Of a stretch of 64,000 nt of DNA, positions 37,167 to 44,745 are shown piece by piece. The first letter of the stretch is position 1, and every line of letters begins with the position of its first letter. The notes below the pieces were generated by a model that was not told the origin of the DNA, searched no databases, and saw only the letters and a list, made by a program, of their open reading frames with translations. Both the position numbers and the translations under genes were made by a program. The DNA is from Vampirovibrionales bacterium. Lineage in GTDB: Bacteria > Cyanobacteriota > Vampirovibrionia > Vampirovibrionales > Vampirovibrionaceae. The stretch is taken from contig JARXAD010000001.1 of the NCBI GenBank assembly GCA_029866025.1, positions 377,322 through 441,321 on the forward strand, written 5' to 3'.

Positions 37167-37666
37167 CCCTTTGTTTAATATCAGTTAAGGCAGTTGTTGG
37201 CGTGTTTTTAAATCCAGCATGGCGCGGTAGCGGGTTTGAGGTGATTGAGGCGGTCACCACTGCCACAGTGCTGGCGCAGGCTTTAAAAATTGTGTGGTAT
37301 TTCATTACCCACGGCAAAATCAATTTTAAAATTTTCTTTCATACCGGTGGGATGCCCAGTAGCCATAGCGCCAGTGTGGCTGCCTTGGCCACTAGCGTGG
37401 GCCTTATTGACGGTTGGAACAGCACTCCTTTTGCCATTGCCTTGGGCTTGGCTGCTATTGTAATGTATGATGCTGCCGGTGTGCGCCGTGCTGCCGGAAA
37501 AATGGCGGGTATTCTCAATCGCATTACGGATGATTTGTATCAACACCACTCGGGAGATATCCCCGAACGGTTACGAGAGTTATTGGGCCATACCCCTTTT
37601 GAAGTGCTTGTAGGTTGTGCCTTTGGCGCTGCGGTTGCCATGGGAATTCATAGCGGCGGATTATAA
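37139..37666 (+). CDS. DUF212 (divergent PAP2) membrane protein
   Basis: A 175-residue membrane protein with the DUF212 signature 'HTGGMPSSHSASVAALATSV' and 'YDAAGVRRAAGKMA'. The family is distantly related to PAP2 lipid phosphatases, and phosphatase action on a prenyl or lipid phosphate has been suggested but is not certain. The ATG lies within the 3' end of ispA (28-base overlap), which ties it to isoprenoid metabolism. About four membrane helices. Confidence 0.9.
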   Translation: MGVGSASLVTLCLISVKAVVGVFLNPAWRGSGFEVIEAVTTATVLAQALKIVWYFITHGKINFKIFFHTGGMPSSHSASVAALATSVGLIDGWNSTPFAIALGLAAIVMYDAAGVRRAAGKMAGILNRITDDLYQHHSGDIPERLRELLGHTPFEVLVGCAFGAAVAMGIHSGGL

Positions 37667-37722
37667 CGCTAGTGTGCAGAGTGGAATAGGCAATTTAAAC
37701 TTATCACCCACGTTGGGGTGAT

Positions 37723-39375
37723 ATGACAGTCATTGCTTTTACATCCGTAACGACTCAACCACTTCCTCTGCCCCCGGCAGTGATAAGGAGTGGGCAAACG
37801 CATGTAACCTCTCACCCTGTAGAAATTGCAGCAGCGGATTCCTTTGCTCGCACGACGACGGGTATGGGTGCCGTGACGTCTGGGCGAGAAATGCCCCGCC
37901 ACCGCTTTGAGGGCCGTATTATTGGACAAGGAAAATTACGCACCGCCACGGAAGAAATGTTGGTAGCCGTGGACAAAGAAGGCTACCTGTACCGCCAAGA
38001 TGAAGAACGTTACGACCCCCTGGGCTGGCTCCAAGCCAATGGCTCTTATCGGTTGCTTAATGGGGCCATTGGCAATGTGTTTATGGACGCCCCATTGGTG
38101 CTGAGTACCCCCACCTTGCGAGGTGAGTTTGGTGCAGAGCTACTTCGTACCGAACGGCGGTTGGCTCAGCAGTCCTCAGAAGGGCCACTTATCCAGAAAA
38201 GATTGGCTCCTTTAGGCTTAAGTGGTCAAGGTGTTTCCATTCAAATTATTGAGAGGGCGGCACCGGATTACGATGGCAGCATTCAGACCATTGATCATGC
38301 CAAGGCTGTACCGGCCCTCATTACCGATCCCGAGTGGGGGTATGCTCCTCAGGCTACTGCCACGCTGCACATGGTACGCAGCACTATGCCTGTGGAACTG
38401 GGCCAAGTGAAAGATGATGTGGCGAGCTTGGATGCTTTTGTAGCATGTCATGTGGTGGACGCCGATCTAATGGCACACTTGTCTAGCGTGGCTAAGCAAT
38501 CCAATCCCCCTCGTATTATTAATATGTCTAATGGGCTTAATTACGACGCCATTGGCCAGCAACTGATGATGCTGATTTTGGAGCGGGATGAATTTGAGAA
38601 GTACAAACGTCCGGGTTTAGCAAAACTGATTTTGGGTGGTGAACCGTCACTCAAGCCGTCCCCACAAGAAGAAGCCGCTGAGTGGCAAAAAATTATTACC
38701 TTTGTGGCCCAACGCTATATGGCCAACCCTGCCATACAAGCCACACTAAAACAGTATGGTGCTTTAACCCACCAACTGGCCCAGCGTGGTGTGGTGTTGG
38801 TGGTATCTATGGCCAACAGTGCCGATTCTATGCCGCCCCAGGTGGTAATACCGCCGGGTTATGGAACCAACTTTTTGGCCATGAGTGACGATGTGGTGGC
38901 CGTAGCCGCTAGTAATAACAATGCCACCCCAGGAATCCTTGGTGATGACTGGGTGACGAGCTTTTCGTCACGTGGGGATGGGCGTTGGAACCCTACGGTT
39001 ACAGCCACAGGCATGAACGTGTGGATGGATAGGTACTACGCCGGTGCAGGTGATAATGGGGTGTTTAGTGGTACCTCCGCTTCCGCGCCTCATACCAGCG
39101 GTACCATTGCGTTAATGTTGCAAGCCAATCCCTCCCTTACCGTGCAACAAATAAAGGCCATACTCAAACAAACTGCCACTCCCGTGTCTCATAACGTTCG
39201 ATTGGAAGGGGCGGGAATGCTAAACCCGGTAGCCGCCACCCTTGTTGCTAAATCCTTGGCTGTTCCTGTTCAACCCACGGATCAGTCGATTTTAAACCTT
39301 GCCCAAGGCTCATCTTCAAGCCTTGTTGCCCAGATTCCAAGCTGGAACCTGAGCACACAAAGTCCTCATCCGTAA
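37723..39375 (+). CDS. Subtilase-family (S8) protein with altered catalytic Asp
   Basis: A 550-residue protein. The serine motif SGTSASAPHTSGTIALML puts the nucleophile at Ser 452. 'RIINMSNGL' and 'VVLVVSMANS' (Asn 365 as oxyanion candidate) also fit S8. Where D-S/T-G is expected the protein reads IQIIERAAP, so the catalytic Asp appears as Glu 177, and the usual HGT is HAK (His 192). A 170-residue N-terminal region precedes the domain, with no signal peptide. Insertions separate the motifs (residues 275-345). It may be a cytoplasmic or non-classically exported protease with unusual activity, or inactive. Monocistronic. Confidence 0.75.
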   Translation: MTVIAFTSVTTQPLPLPPAVIRSGQTHVTSHPVEIAAADSFARTTTGMGAVTSGREMPRHRFEGRIIGQGKLRTATEEMLVAVDKEGYLYRQDEERYDPLGWLQANGSYRLLNGAIGNVFMDAPLVLSTPTLRGEFGAELLRTERRLAQQSSEGPLIQKRLAPLGLSGQGVSIQIIERAAPDYDGSIQTIDHAKAVPALITDPEWGYAPQATATLHMVRSTMPVELGQVKDDVASLDAFVACHVVDADLMAHLSSVAKQSNPPRIINMSNGLNYDAIGQQLMMLILERDEFEKYKRPGLAKLILGGEPSLKPSPQEEAAEWQKIITFVAQRYMANPAIQATLKQYGALTHQLAQRGVVLVVSMANSADSMPPQVVIPPGYGTNFLAMSDDVVAVAASNNNATPGILGDDWVTSFSSRGDGRWNPTVTATGMNVWMDRYYAGAGDNGVFSGTSASAPHTSGTIALMLQANPSLTVQQIKAILKQTATPVSHNVRLEGAGMLNPVAATLVAKSLAVPVQPTDQSILNLAQGSSSSLVAQIPSWNLSTQSPHP

Positions 39376-39591
39376 TAACGGCGTTTTAAGTACACGTTTC
39401 TTAATTAACGCAATAATTAAAGTAAATCTTTTTTTCCCCGATCTCTGACGATGGCAAAGGTAATTTAAAAAACGGCGGCGCTCTCCTGGGCTTATGGTAA
39501 GGCCTAAGGATGATAAGCGAAGTGCTTCAATGCAGCGGCTGACCGTTGGTTAACGAAGGTTGGGTGAGTATAACAAACCCAACTCTGCTAA

Positions 39592-39921
39592 TTAAGCAAA
39601 GGTTTTAAAGCTACTTTGAATGTTTTTTGAAATCACCTTTTGCACCGCTTCAAGTTCGGTGTAAATGGCATCACGTTGTGTTCCCAATCGCGTCAGCTGC
39701 ATTTCCAACGCTTTGTCAATGCTTTGCAAAGCGGCAATACGGGCTTGAATCGATTGTACGGTGGGCGACTCGGGCTCAAGGTTGGAAGTGATTTGGTACA
39801 GCGCGCCGGTGATGTTGGCGAGTTGCATACGGGCCTGGTTGATGAATTGGCCCTGAATTTCCAGGTCACTTTTACGTGCCGTGAGCATGAGAAGCCGCGC
39901 CTGACTGGCAGCAAATCCCAT
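39592..39921 (-). CDS. Small coiled-coil protein, 'AASQARLLMLTARKSDLE' family
   Basis: A 109-residue all-helical protein starting MGFAASQARLLMLTARKSD, then 'QGQFINQARMQLANITGALY', heptad-like throughout. Proteins with this opening recur in several phyla near secretion or flagellar genes, but I do not know a proven function. Its leader (39922-40060) holds two exact copies of a 13-bp sequence (GGGTCTCTTCTCT on the plus strand). A plus-strand terminator at 40013-40045 points across the region, so this gene could be covered by an antisense transcript. Confidence 0.75.
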   Translation of the reverse strand: MGFAASQARLLMLTARKSDLEIQGQFINQARMQLANITGALYQITSNLEPESPTVQSIQARIAALQSIDKALEMQLTRLGTQRDAIYTELEAVQKVISKNIQSSFKTFA

Positions 39922-39951
39922 TGGGTAGGGTCCTCTCGTCTCTTTACTTTA

Positions 39952-40001
39952 GGGTCTCTTCTCTTCGTTTTGCTTTTAATTGTTGATGGGGTCTCTTCTC
40001 T
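39952..40001 (-). repeat. 13-bp direct repeats in leader of the coiled-coil gene
   Basis: GGGTCTCTTCTCT (plus strand) occurs at 39952-39964 and 39989-40001, and a degenerate copy lies near 39928. On the transcribed strand this is AGAGAAGAGACCC, purine-rich. Confidence 0.6.
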
Positions 40002-40012
40002 GGGCTCTCATT

Positions 40013-40045
40013 CAAGGGTCTTGGCTCTAAGCCCTTGCTTTTTTT
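40013..40045 (+). terminator. Strong orphan terminator (plus strand)
   Basis: CAAGGG-T-CTT pairs with AAG-CCCTTG (40029-40037) around a GGCTCT loop, followed by a run of seven T (40039-40045). No plus-strand gene ends here; the nearest is the subtilase, 640 bases upstream. Confidence 0.6.
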
Positions 40046-40234
40046 AATAATTTTTTAATACTTTGCAATGCATACAACACTGCAATGCATCATATGAAAA
40101 TAAAAACATTCTTTAGGGGAGAATTGCCCCTTCGCTCCAAAATTCAAACAAAACGTTACAAACAGGCCAAGACCTTCTCCGTACAATAGGGAGGCTAATA
40201 CCCCCATTTTTATACTAAGTGAGACCCCAGCCGT

Positions 40235-41647
40235 ATGGCCAAGCGTTCCAATAAACAAGACTCTGCTACCGCCACGTTGGATATAGAGGCCATTGATGCC
40301 TTACTCACCCGGGTGCCTCCCCAAAGCTTGGAGGCGGAAGAGGCGGTGATTGGTGGCTTGCTGGTGGATAGCACGCCTCTCAATGACTTGGTAGAACTCA
40401 TTAAACCCCACGATTTTTATCACCCGCAACACCAGTGCTTGTTTGAGGCCATGGTGCATTTGTTTAATAAAAGCGAGCCCATTGACGTTATTACGGTGAC
40501 GGAAATTCTTAAAACGTGGGAACGGTTGGATGAAGCCGGTGGCCGAGCCACCATGATGGGCTTGGCCCAAGAGCATCTAACCACCGGCAACCTGCTCTAC
40601 TATGCGCGTTTGATTCGCGATAAATCCTTATTGCGTGCCCTTATTACGGCAGGATCAGGGGTGGTGGAGGCTGCTTTTGAGACGGAAGAAGCCAGCGATG
40701 CTTTGGATAAGGCTCAGCAGCTTATTTTTAACGTGGCTCAGCGTGGCTTGCCGGAAAACGTGGTGCCCATTCGCGATATTTTACCCATCACCTTTGATCA
40801 AATTGAGGAGCGCCATGCCAACAAAGGCTCCTTAATGGGTATTTCCAGCGGCTTTTACGAGCTGGATTTGATGACCAGTGGCTTGCAGCAATCGGATTTG
40901 CTTATTGTGGCGGCGCGGCCTTCTATGGGTAAAACGGCGTTTTGTCTTAATATTGCGGGGCATGTGGCCCTGCGTGAAAAAAAACCCGTGCTGTTTATGA
41001 GTTTGGAGATGAGCAAAGAGCAGCTCGTCACCCGCTTGTTATGCAGCGAAGCGGAGTTGGATGCCCAAAAAATACGCAGCGGGCACCTGACTGAAAAAGA
41101 CTTTATGAAAATTAGCCAAGCCATGGGCAAGCTGGGCGATGCGCCCCTGTACATTGACGACACCCCCGGCATGACGGTGATGGAGATGCGGGCTAAGGCA
41201 CGCAAGCTTAAGTTAGATGCGGGAGATTTGGGCCTGATTGTCATCGATTACTTGCAGTTGATGGAAGGTAGTGGCGGTAACAGCGGTGGGTTTGATAACC
41301 GCGTGCAGGTGATTTCCCAAATTTCTCGTGGGCTTAAGGGTTTGGCGCGGGAAGTGGGCGTGCCTGTGATTGCCCTGTCGCAGCTGTCTCGGGCTGTGGA
41401 AAGCCGCCAAGACAAGCGCCCCATGCTCAGTGATTTGCGGGAATCGGGGAGTATTGAACAGGATGCCGACTTGGTGATGTTTATTTACCGCGATGAGTAC
41501 TACAACGCCGAGAGCGAACGCCCGGGCACCGCCGATATTATAATTGCCAAGCAACGGAACGGCCCTGTGGGCACGGTGGAGCTGTTGTTCCGCAACAATA
41601 TTACCCGTTTTCTCAACCCTGCCCAGAAAAAAGTGGAAATTTTCTAG
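40235..41647 (+). CDS. dnaB: Replicative DNA helicase
   Basis: A 470-residue RecA-fold hexameric helicase. The N-terminal domain starts 'PPQSLEAEEAVIGGLL'; Walker A is ARPSMGKTA with Lys 233; 'LIVIDYLQLM' is Walker B; 'ALSQLSR' and 'DLRESGSIEQDAD' follow. No intein is present. The last 124 bp (41525-41648) are repeated at 42999-43122 with only four, all synonymous, differences, so the present 3' end may have been supplied by an inserted cassette. A small GC-rich hairpin follows the stop. Confidence 0.97.
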   Translation: MAKRSNKQDSATATLDIEAIDALLTRVPPQSLEAEEAVIGGLLVDSTPLNDLVELIKPHDFYHPQHQCLFEAMVHLFNKSEPIDVITVTEILKTWERLDEAGGRATMMGLAQEHLTTGNLLYYARLIRDKSLLRALITAGSGVVEAAFETEEASDALDKAQQLIFNVAQRGLPENVVPIRDILPITFDQIEERHANKGSLMGISSGFYELDLMTSGLQQSDLLIVAARPSMGKTAFCLNIAGHVALREKKPVLFMSLEMSKEQLVTRLLCSEAELDAQKIRSGHLTEKDFMKISQAMGKLGDAPLYIDDTPGMTVMEMRAKARKLKLDAGDLGLIVIDYLQLMEGSGGNSGGFDNRVQVISQISRGLKGLAREVGVPVIALSQLSRAVESRQDKRPMLSDLRESGSIEQDADLVMFIYRDEYYNAESERPGTADIIIAKQRNGPVGTVELLFRNNITRFLNPAQKKVEIF

Positions 41648-41666
41648 GCGCACTGCGCCTTTGTAT
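41647..41666 (+). terminator. Weak hairpin after dnaB
   Basis: GGCGC-ACT-GCGCC followed by TTTGTAT. The same position after the duplicated dnaB tail holds a different hairpin. Confidence 0.35.
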
Positions 41667-41700
41667 ACTCAAGCTTTTATTGCTGAGGACGATTGTACTA

Positions 41701-42339
41701 ATGCCCCTGAAACCTACCAAAACCCTAGAAAAAGCCGTTGTTTTTTATCGGCAAGCGATTCAAAACCATCTCATCCTAAGCGAAGGCTTATTGGAGAATC
41801 GTTTGGACATACTGCTTCAGGTGATTCGTAAAAAAGGGGGCATTTCGTCGTTACCGGAGCCGTTGCAACAGATTTTTGCCGATATTGAAGAAAGCGTGGA
41901 ATGGGACTTGCCCACCTCGAAAGAAAAAGCGTCGATACAAACCCGTATTGTTGCCAAACTATTGAATTTTTATGAGCAGCTGGTCGTGGCAAGGCACACT
42001 GAAATCCATGGCTTAGACAATGCTTTACGCTCGGGCCCAGAGAGTCTTATTACCCAAGCCATTCGTAAAAAATGTAAAATTGCGTTTCATTACCACGGCT
42101 ACCCACGGGCAGGAGATCCTTATATTTATGGCGTCAGTCCCAAGGGTAAAGAGGCCATTCAGCTGTATCAAACCGGTGGGGGCAGTTCCAGCCGAACGAT
42201 AGACCAATTTAAGTATTTTGTGGTGAAAGACATGGAAAAAGTACGCCTACTCTCCAAGCCCTTTACCCCCGACGACGAGATGGATGAAGAGTATGACCCT
42301 GACGACTGGTTTTTTATGGATATTTTTGAGCAGGTGTAA
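41701..42339 (+). CDS. Hypothetical protein with WYL-like C-terminal half
   Basis: A 212-residue protein. Residues 1-110 are helical. The second half (about 115-185) has 'AIRKKCKIAFHYHG', 'RAGDPYIYGVSPKG', then 'FKYFVVKDMEKVRLLSKPF', which follows the strand pattern and R-x-x-x-P-Y spacing of WYL domains that bind ligands or nucleic acid. This is a weak, pattern-level match. The tail is strongly acidic (DDEMDEEYDPDDW). The start is ATG 41701, with GAGG 12 bases upstream; TTG 41680 is possible. It lies inside the segment flanked by the two dnaB tails. Confidence 0.6.
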   Translation: MPLKPTKTLEKAVVFYRQAIQNHLILSEGLLENRLDILLQVIRKKGGISSLPEPLQQIFADIEESVEWDLPTSKEKASIQTRIVAKLLNFYEQLVVARHTEIHGLDNALRSGPESLITQAIRKKCKIAFHYHGYPRAGDPYIYGVSPKGKEAIQLYQTGGGSSSRTIDQFKYFVVKDMEKVRLLSKPFTPDDEMDEEYDPDDWFFMDIFEQV

Positions 42340-42353
42340 GGGTATTACAGGCG

Positions 42354-42448
42354 GCGCAACTTTTTATTTTCAGGGGCTTTAATACGGTTGAAAGATACCT
42401 TGTTGTATTCTTTGATGATGACCCTCACCCTCTAAAGGACCCCCTCCC
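42354..42448 (+). repeat. 95-bp leader, copy 1
   Basis: Identical in 93 of 95 positions to 43157-43251. It contains the ribosome site TCTAAAGGA and leads straight into the ATG of the first small paralog. Promoter elements may lie within it, but none is clear. Confidence 0.85.
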
Positions 42449-42940
42449 ATGCTCTCCACTCACTCACTCACTCCCAGCAGCGTTAATTTTGGCACCTTAA
42501 AATATAACACCGACACTCGACAAGTTGTCATTTATTTGGATGACAACCATACGGTTGCAATCGATGATCAGGTTGTTCAATATGGCGGTGGCCGTATTGG
42601 AAACCGGGCTGCTCAAGGCAACAACTACTTGTACAAAGAAGCTCGTGAGGTGCTTAATGGCTCCAATACCCCTGTTGCATATCAATCACTAGCTGAGAGC
42701 GTGAGTGGTTTACTTACAATGGCTTTTGGCCTACCAGGTAGTTTGGTTAAAGACGCTCCCAATGTCTCTTATTTCGATATTGAGAACGTGAAAGCTCAAG
42801 GGTCAGATATTCTTAGTTTTACGAGAAGCATTGAGGATCCTGCTGCTGAAGGTTCTCAACCAGCCTCTCCAGAGTCGATAGAAGCCCTCAAAAAATTTAA
42901 AAAGGAAGCAGGACTAAAACTGTTTGGGTTTAAAAAATAA
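42449..42940 (+). CDS. Small paralog 1 with N-terminal SSVNFG motif
   Basis: A 163-residue protein beginning MLSTHSLTPSSVNFGTLKY. It is followed by two strand-like segments, a helical middle and a basic C-terminus (FKKEAGLKLFGFKK). No known family. Its leader and first 15 codons are almost identical to those of the gene at 43252, yet the rest of the two proteins shares little. AAGGA is placed 9-10 bases before the ATG. Candidate exported or effector-like protein. Confidence 0.75.
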   Translation: MLSTHSLTPSSVNFGTLKYNTDTRQVVIYLDDNHTVAIDDQVVQYGGGRIGNRAAQGNNYLYKEAREVLNGSNTPVAYQSLAESVSGLLTMAFGLPGSLVKDAPNVSYFDIENVKAQGSDILSFTRSIEDPAAEGSQPASPESIEALKKFKKEAGLKLFGFKK

Positions 42941-42998
42941 GGGCCTCATAGTGCAAGCTTCTATAAAAGATATCGGCGGCTAAGCCTCAACGGACTTT

Positions 42999-43121
42999 GG
43001 CACCGCCGATATTATAATTGCCAAGCAACGGAACGGCCCTGTGGGCACGGTGGAGCTGTTGTTCCGCAACAACATTACCCGATTCCTCAACCCTGCCCAG
43101 AAAAAAGTGGAAATTTTTTAG
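42999..43121 (+). pseudogene. Displaced dnaB 3'-end fragment
   Basis: A 124-bp copy of the dnaB 3' end (compare 41525-41648). It still reads in frame as the final 39 residues of DnaB ([15 protein letters not shown] to KKVEIF, then stop). The four base differences are all at third positions and synonymous. No start codon or ribosome site belongs to it. It marks the right boundary of a 1.47-kb segment carrying the WYL-like gene and paralog 1. Confidence 0.9.
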
Positions 43122-43140
43122 GGCGGCAAGCCGCCTTTAT
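43122..43140 (+). terminator. Terminator after the dnaB tail fragment
   Basis: GGCGG-CAAG-CCGCC followed by TTTATATT, directly after the fragment's stop codon. This is a better hairpin than the one now following intact dnaB and may be the original dnaB terminator. Confidence 0.5.
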
Positions 43141-43156
43141 ATTGGCTACATAATGG

Positions 43157-43251
43157 GCGCAACTTTTTATTTTCAGGAGCTTTAATACGGTTGAAAGATA
43201 CCTTGTTGTATTCTTTGATGATGACCCTCACCCTCTAAAGGACCCCCTACC
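43157..43251 (+). repeat. 95-bp leader, copy 2
   Basis: Near-identical (two differences) to 42354-42448, with the same TCTAAAGGA ribosome site placed before the second small paralog. Confidence 0.85.
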
Positions 43252-43728
43252 ATGCATGCTCTCCACTCACTCACACCTAGCAGCGTCAATTTTGGTGTCT
43301 TAAAGTACGACTCATCGGAGCGAAGATTTACAATTGTTTTGGATAACTATCGGGATATTTTTGAGTTAGATGGAAAAACCTATCAACCATCGGGTACATT
43401 TGCTGGCTTATCAATGCAGAGTGCTTATGATTTGGCTCAACGAATAATTAACAGAGAGACGATTCCGAACATGCACGCAAAATTAATGGATATTGTTAAT
43501 CCTCGACTTGCACCTTTTGAATCCACATTGGGTCAGGGTCACCGTATTTCAATTACCGATAATAAAGAAGTGAAAAATTTGGAGGTGAGCAATGATCAGA
43601 TTTCGTTCACCATGCCTTCAGGACTTGAAACTTATGAAGCTGACTTGGTAGAACGTGACCGACGTTCGGTTGAGCAAAGCCAAGAGAAAGTCACTAGATT
43701 TCAATGGCCAAAGTGGTTGCGCTTTTAA
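43252..43728 (+). CDS. Small paralog 2 with N-terminal SSVNFG motif
   Basis: A 158-residue protein starting MHALHSLTPSSVNFGVLKY. The opening is the same as in the gene at 42449, then the sequence diverges: strand-rich residues 20-45, a helical middle, a basic Trp-containing C-terminus (FQWPKWLRF). No family is recognised. A 4-base insertion after the ATG is compensated a few codons later, so the motif stays in frame. It converges with, and overlaps by 4 bases, the membrane protein gene at 43725. Confidence 0.75.
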   Translation: MHALHSLTPSSVNFGVLKYDSSERRFTIVLDNYRDIFELDGKTYQPSGTFAGLSMQSAYDLAQRIINRETIPNMHAKLMDIVNPRLAPFESTLGQGHRISITDNKEVKNLEVSNDQISFTMPSGLETYEADLVERDRRSVEQSQEKVTRFQWPKWLRF

Positions 43729-44243
43729 ACCGCTGTTATTGATTCAGCGGCTACAGCATCGCCCTGTGGCTGGCTGTACACGCGGCTGCTTACCATTAGG
43801 GCCAAGCCTACAGCCACATTCACCACGCCACGCCACAGCATGGGGGCAGCAAACCAAGTAAGGGAAGCGCTGATGACCAGCATCAGGCCAATCATTATCC
43901 AGCTGCGGGTGTTGTACACGTGCACCAGTTTTTGGGGCTCGGTAATGGCGTTTAAACGATCCAAGTTGCGCTTGGCTGTTTTGCCCAACACAAAGCGACC
44001 CTTGGCAGCGCCAATAATCACCGCAACCACCAAACTGCCAAGCAACACCGGCTGAGAAATCTCTCCCATACTGCCGCTAAGACGATTAACACCCGCCAAC
44101 AGCAACGAAACGCCACCCGCTAGCCACAACCATTGGGCCAGCCGAATCAACCCCGTTTTACCCAGCTTAATGGGCAAAATAGTAAACAAGCCCGCCATTA
44201 CAGGAACGGCAGCAACGCGATATAAACCGGGATCGATCGTCAT
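43725..44243 (-). CDS. Hypothetical membrane protein
   Basis: A 172-residue protein with five hydrophobic segments (for example 'VAAVPVMAGLFTILPI', 'LAQWLWLAGGVSLLLAG', 'VLLGSLVVAVIIGAAKG', 'IMIGLMLVISASLTWF', 'GVVNVAVGLALMVSS'). A conserved-looking 'KGRFVLGKTAKRNLDRLN' sits in the central loop. No family is recognised. AAGGA lies about 13 bases before ATG 44243; the frame is also open to a GTG at 44276. Located in the cytoplasmic membrane. Confidence 0.75.
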   Translation of the reverse strand: MTIDPGLYRVAAVPVMAGLFTILPIKLGKTGLIRLAQWLWLAGGVSLLLAGVNRLSGSMGEISQPVLLGSLVVAVIIGAAKGRFVLGKTAKRNLDRLNAITEPQKLVHVYNTRSWIMIGLMLVISASLTWFAAPMLWRGVVNVAVGLALMVSSRVYSQPQGDAVAAESITAV

Positions 44244-44358
44244 AAGGGAGGGAATTCCTTGAAGGGATAAGAACACAAGAAGAGTCTACTATGAAAAACC
44301 GTCGATATTAGACAGTTTACGCAGCCATTAAAGCAATAAAAGGGTGCTTTGCACCCCG

Positions 44359-44745
44359 TCAGGCGTGGCGGGCGAGAAGGCTACGGCTGGGTTTACCGTG
44401 GGTTTCCAGCAGTTGCTCTACGGCCAAATCCATTTTGCAGCCGTAGGCTTTTTCCGTAAAAAACTGTTTGTAATAGCAGCCATCGCACTGGGCGTTGCGC
44501 AGGTAACATTCCACCGCTGACGAACTCCAGCGTTTAAAGGTGCCAATGACGGCTTCGGTTTCATCCACAGGCTGGTCTTTTCGCTCGGTTTTCCGCTCTA
44601 GCCAGTAGTTATCCACACCACGTTGGCGCTGAAAGGCTTCTTGCAGTTGATCCAGCGTGGCAGCCGGCAGCCTGCGCCGGGGCGTTTTGCTGGTTTTTCT
44701 TACAGGGGGTTTTGTTGCTACGGTTGTTTCCACAGATTGACCCAT
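44359..44745 (-). CDS. Small basic protein with four-cysteine cluster
   Basis: A 128-residue protein. The N-terminal 30 residues are basic and Pro/Thr-rich (KTSKTPRRRLP). The C-terminal part carries Cys 80, 87, 90 and 103 in 'ECYLRNAQCDGCYYKQF' and 'AYGCKMDLAVEQLL', a spacing suited to binding zinc or an iron-sulfur cluster. The start at ATG 44745 is fixed by GAGGAG 9 bases upstream; a TTG at 44775 is also in frame. I do not recognise the family; nucleic-acid binding is plausible from the basic tail and Cys cluster. Confidence 0.7.
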   Translation of the reverse strand: MGQSVETTVATKPPVRKTSKTPRRRLPAATLDQLQEAFQRQRGVDNYWLERKTERKDQPVDETEAVIGTFKRWSSSAVECYLRNAQCDGCYYKQFFTEKAYGCKMDLAVEQLLETHGKPSRSLLARHA

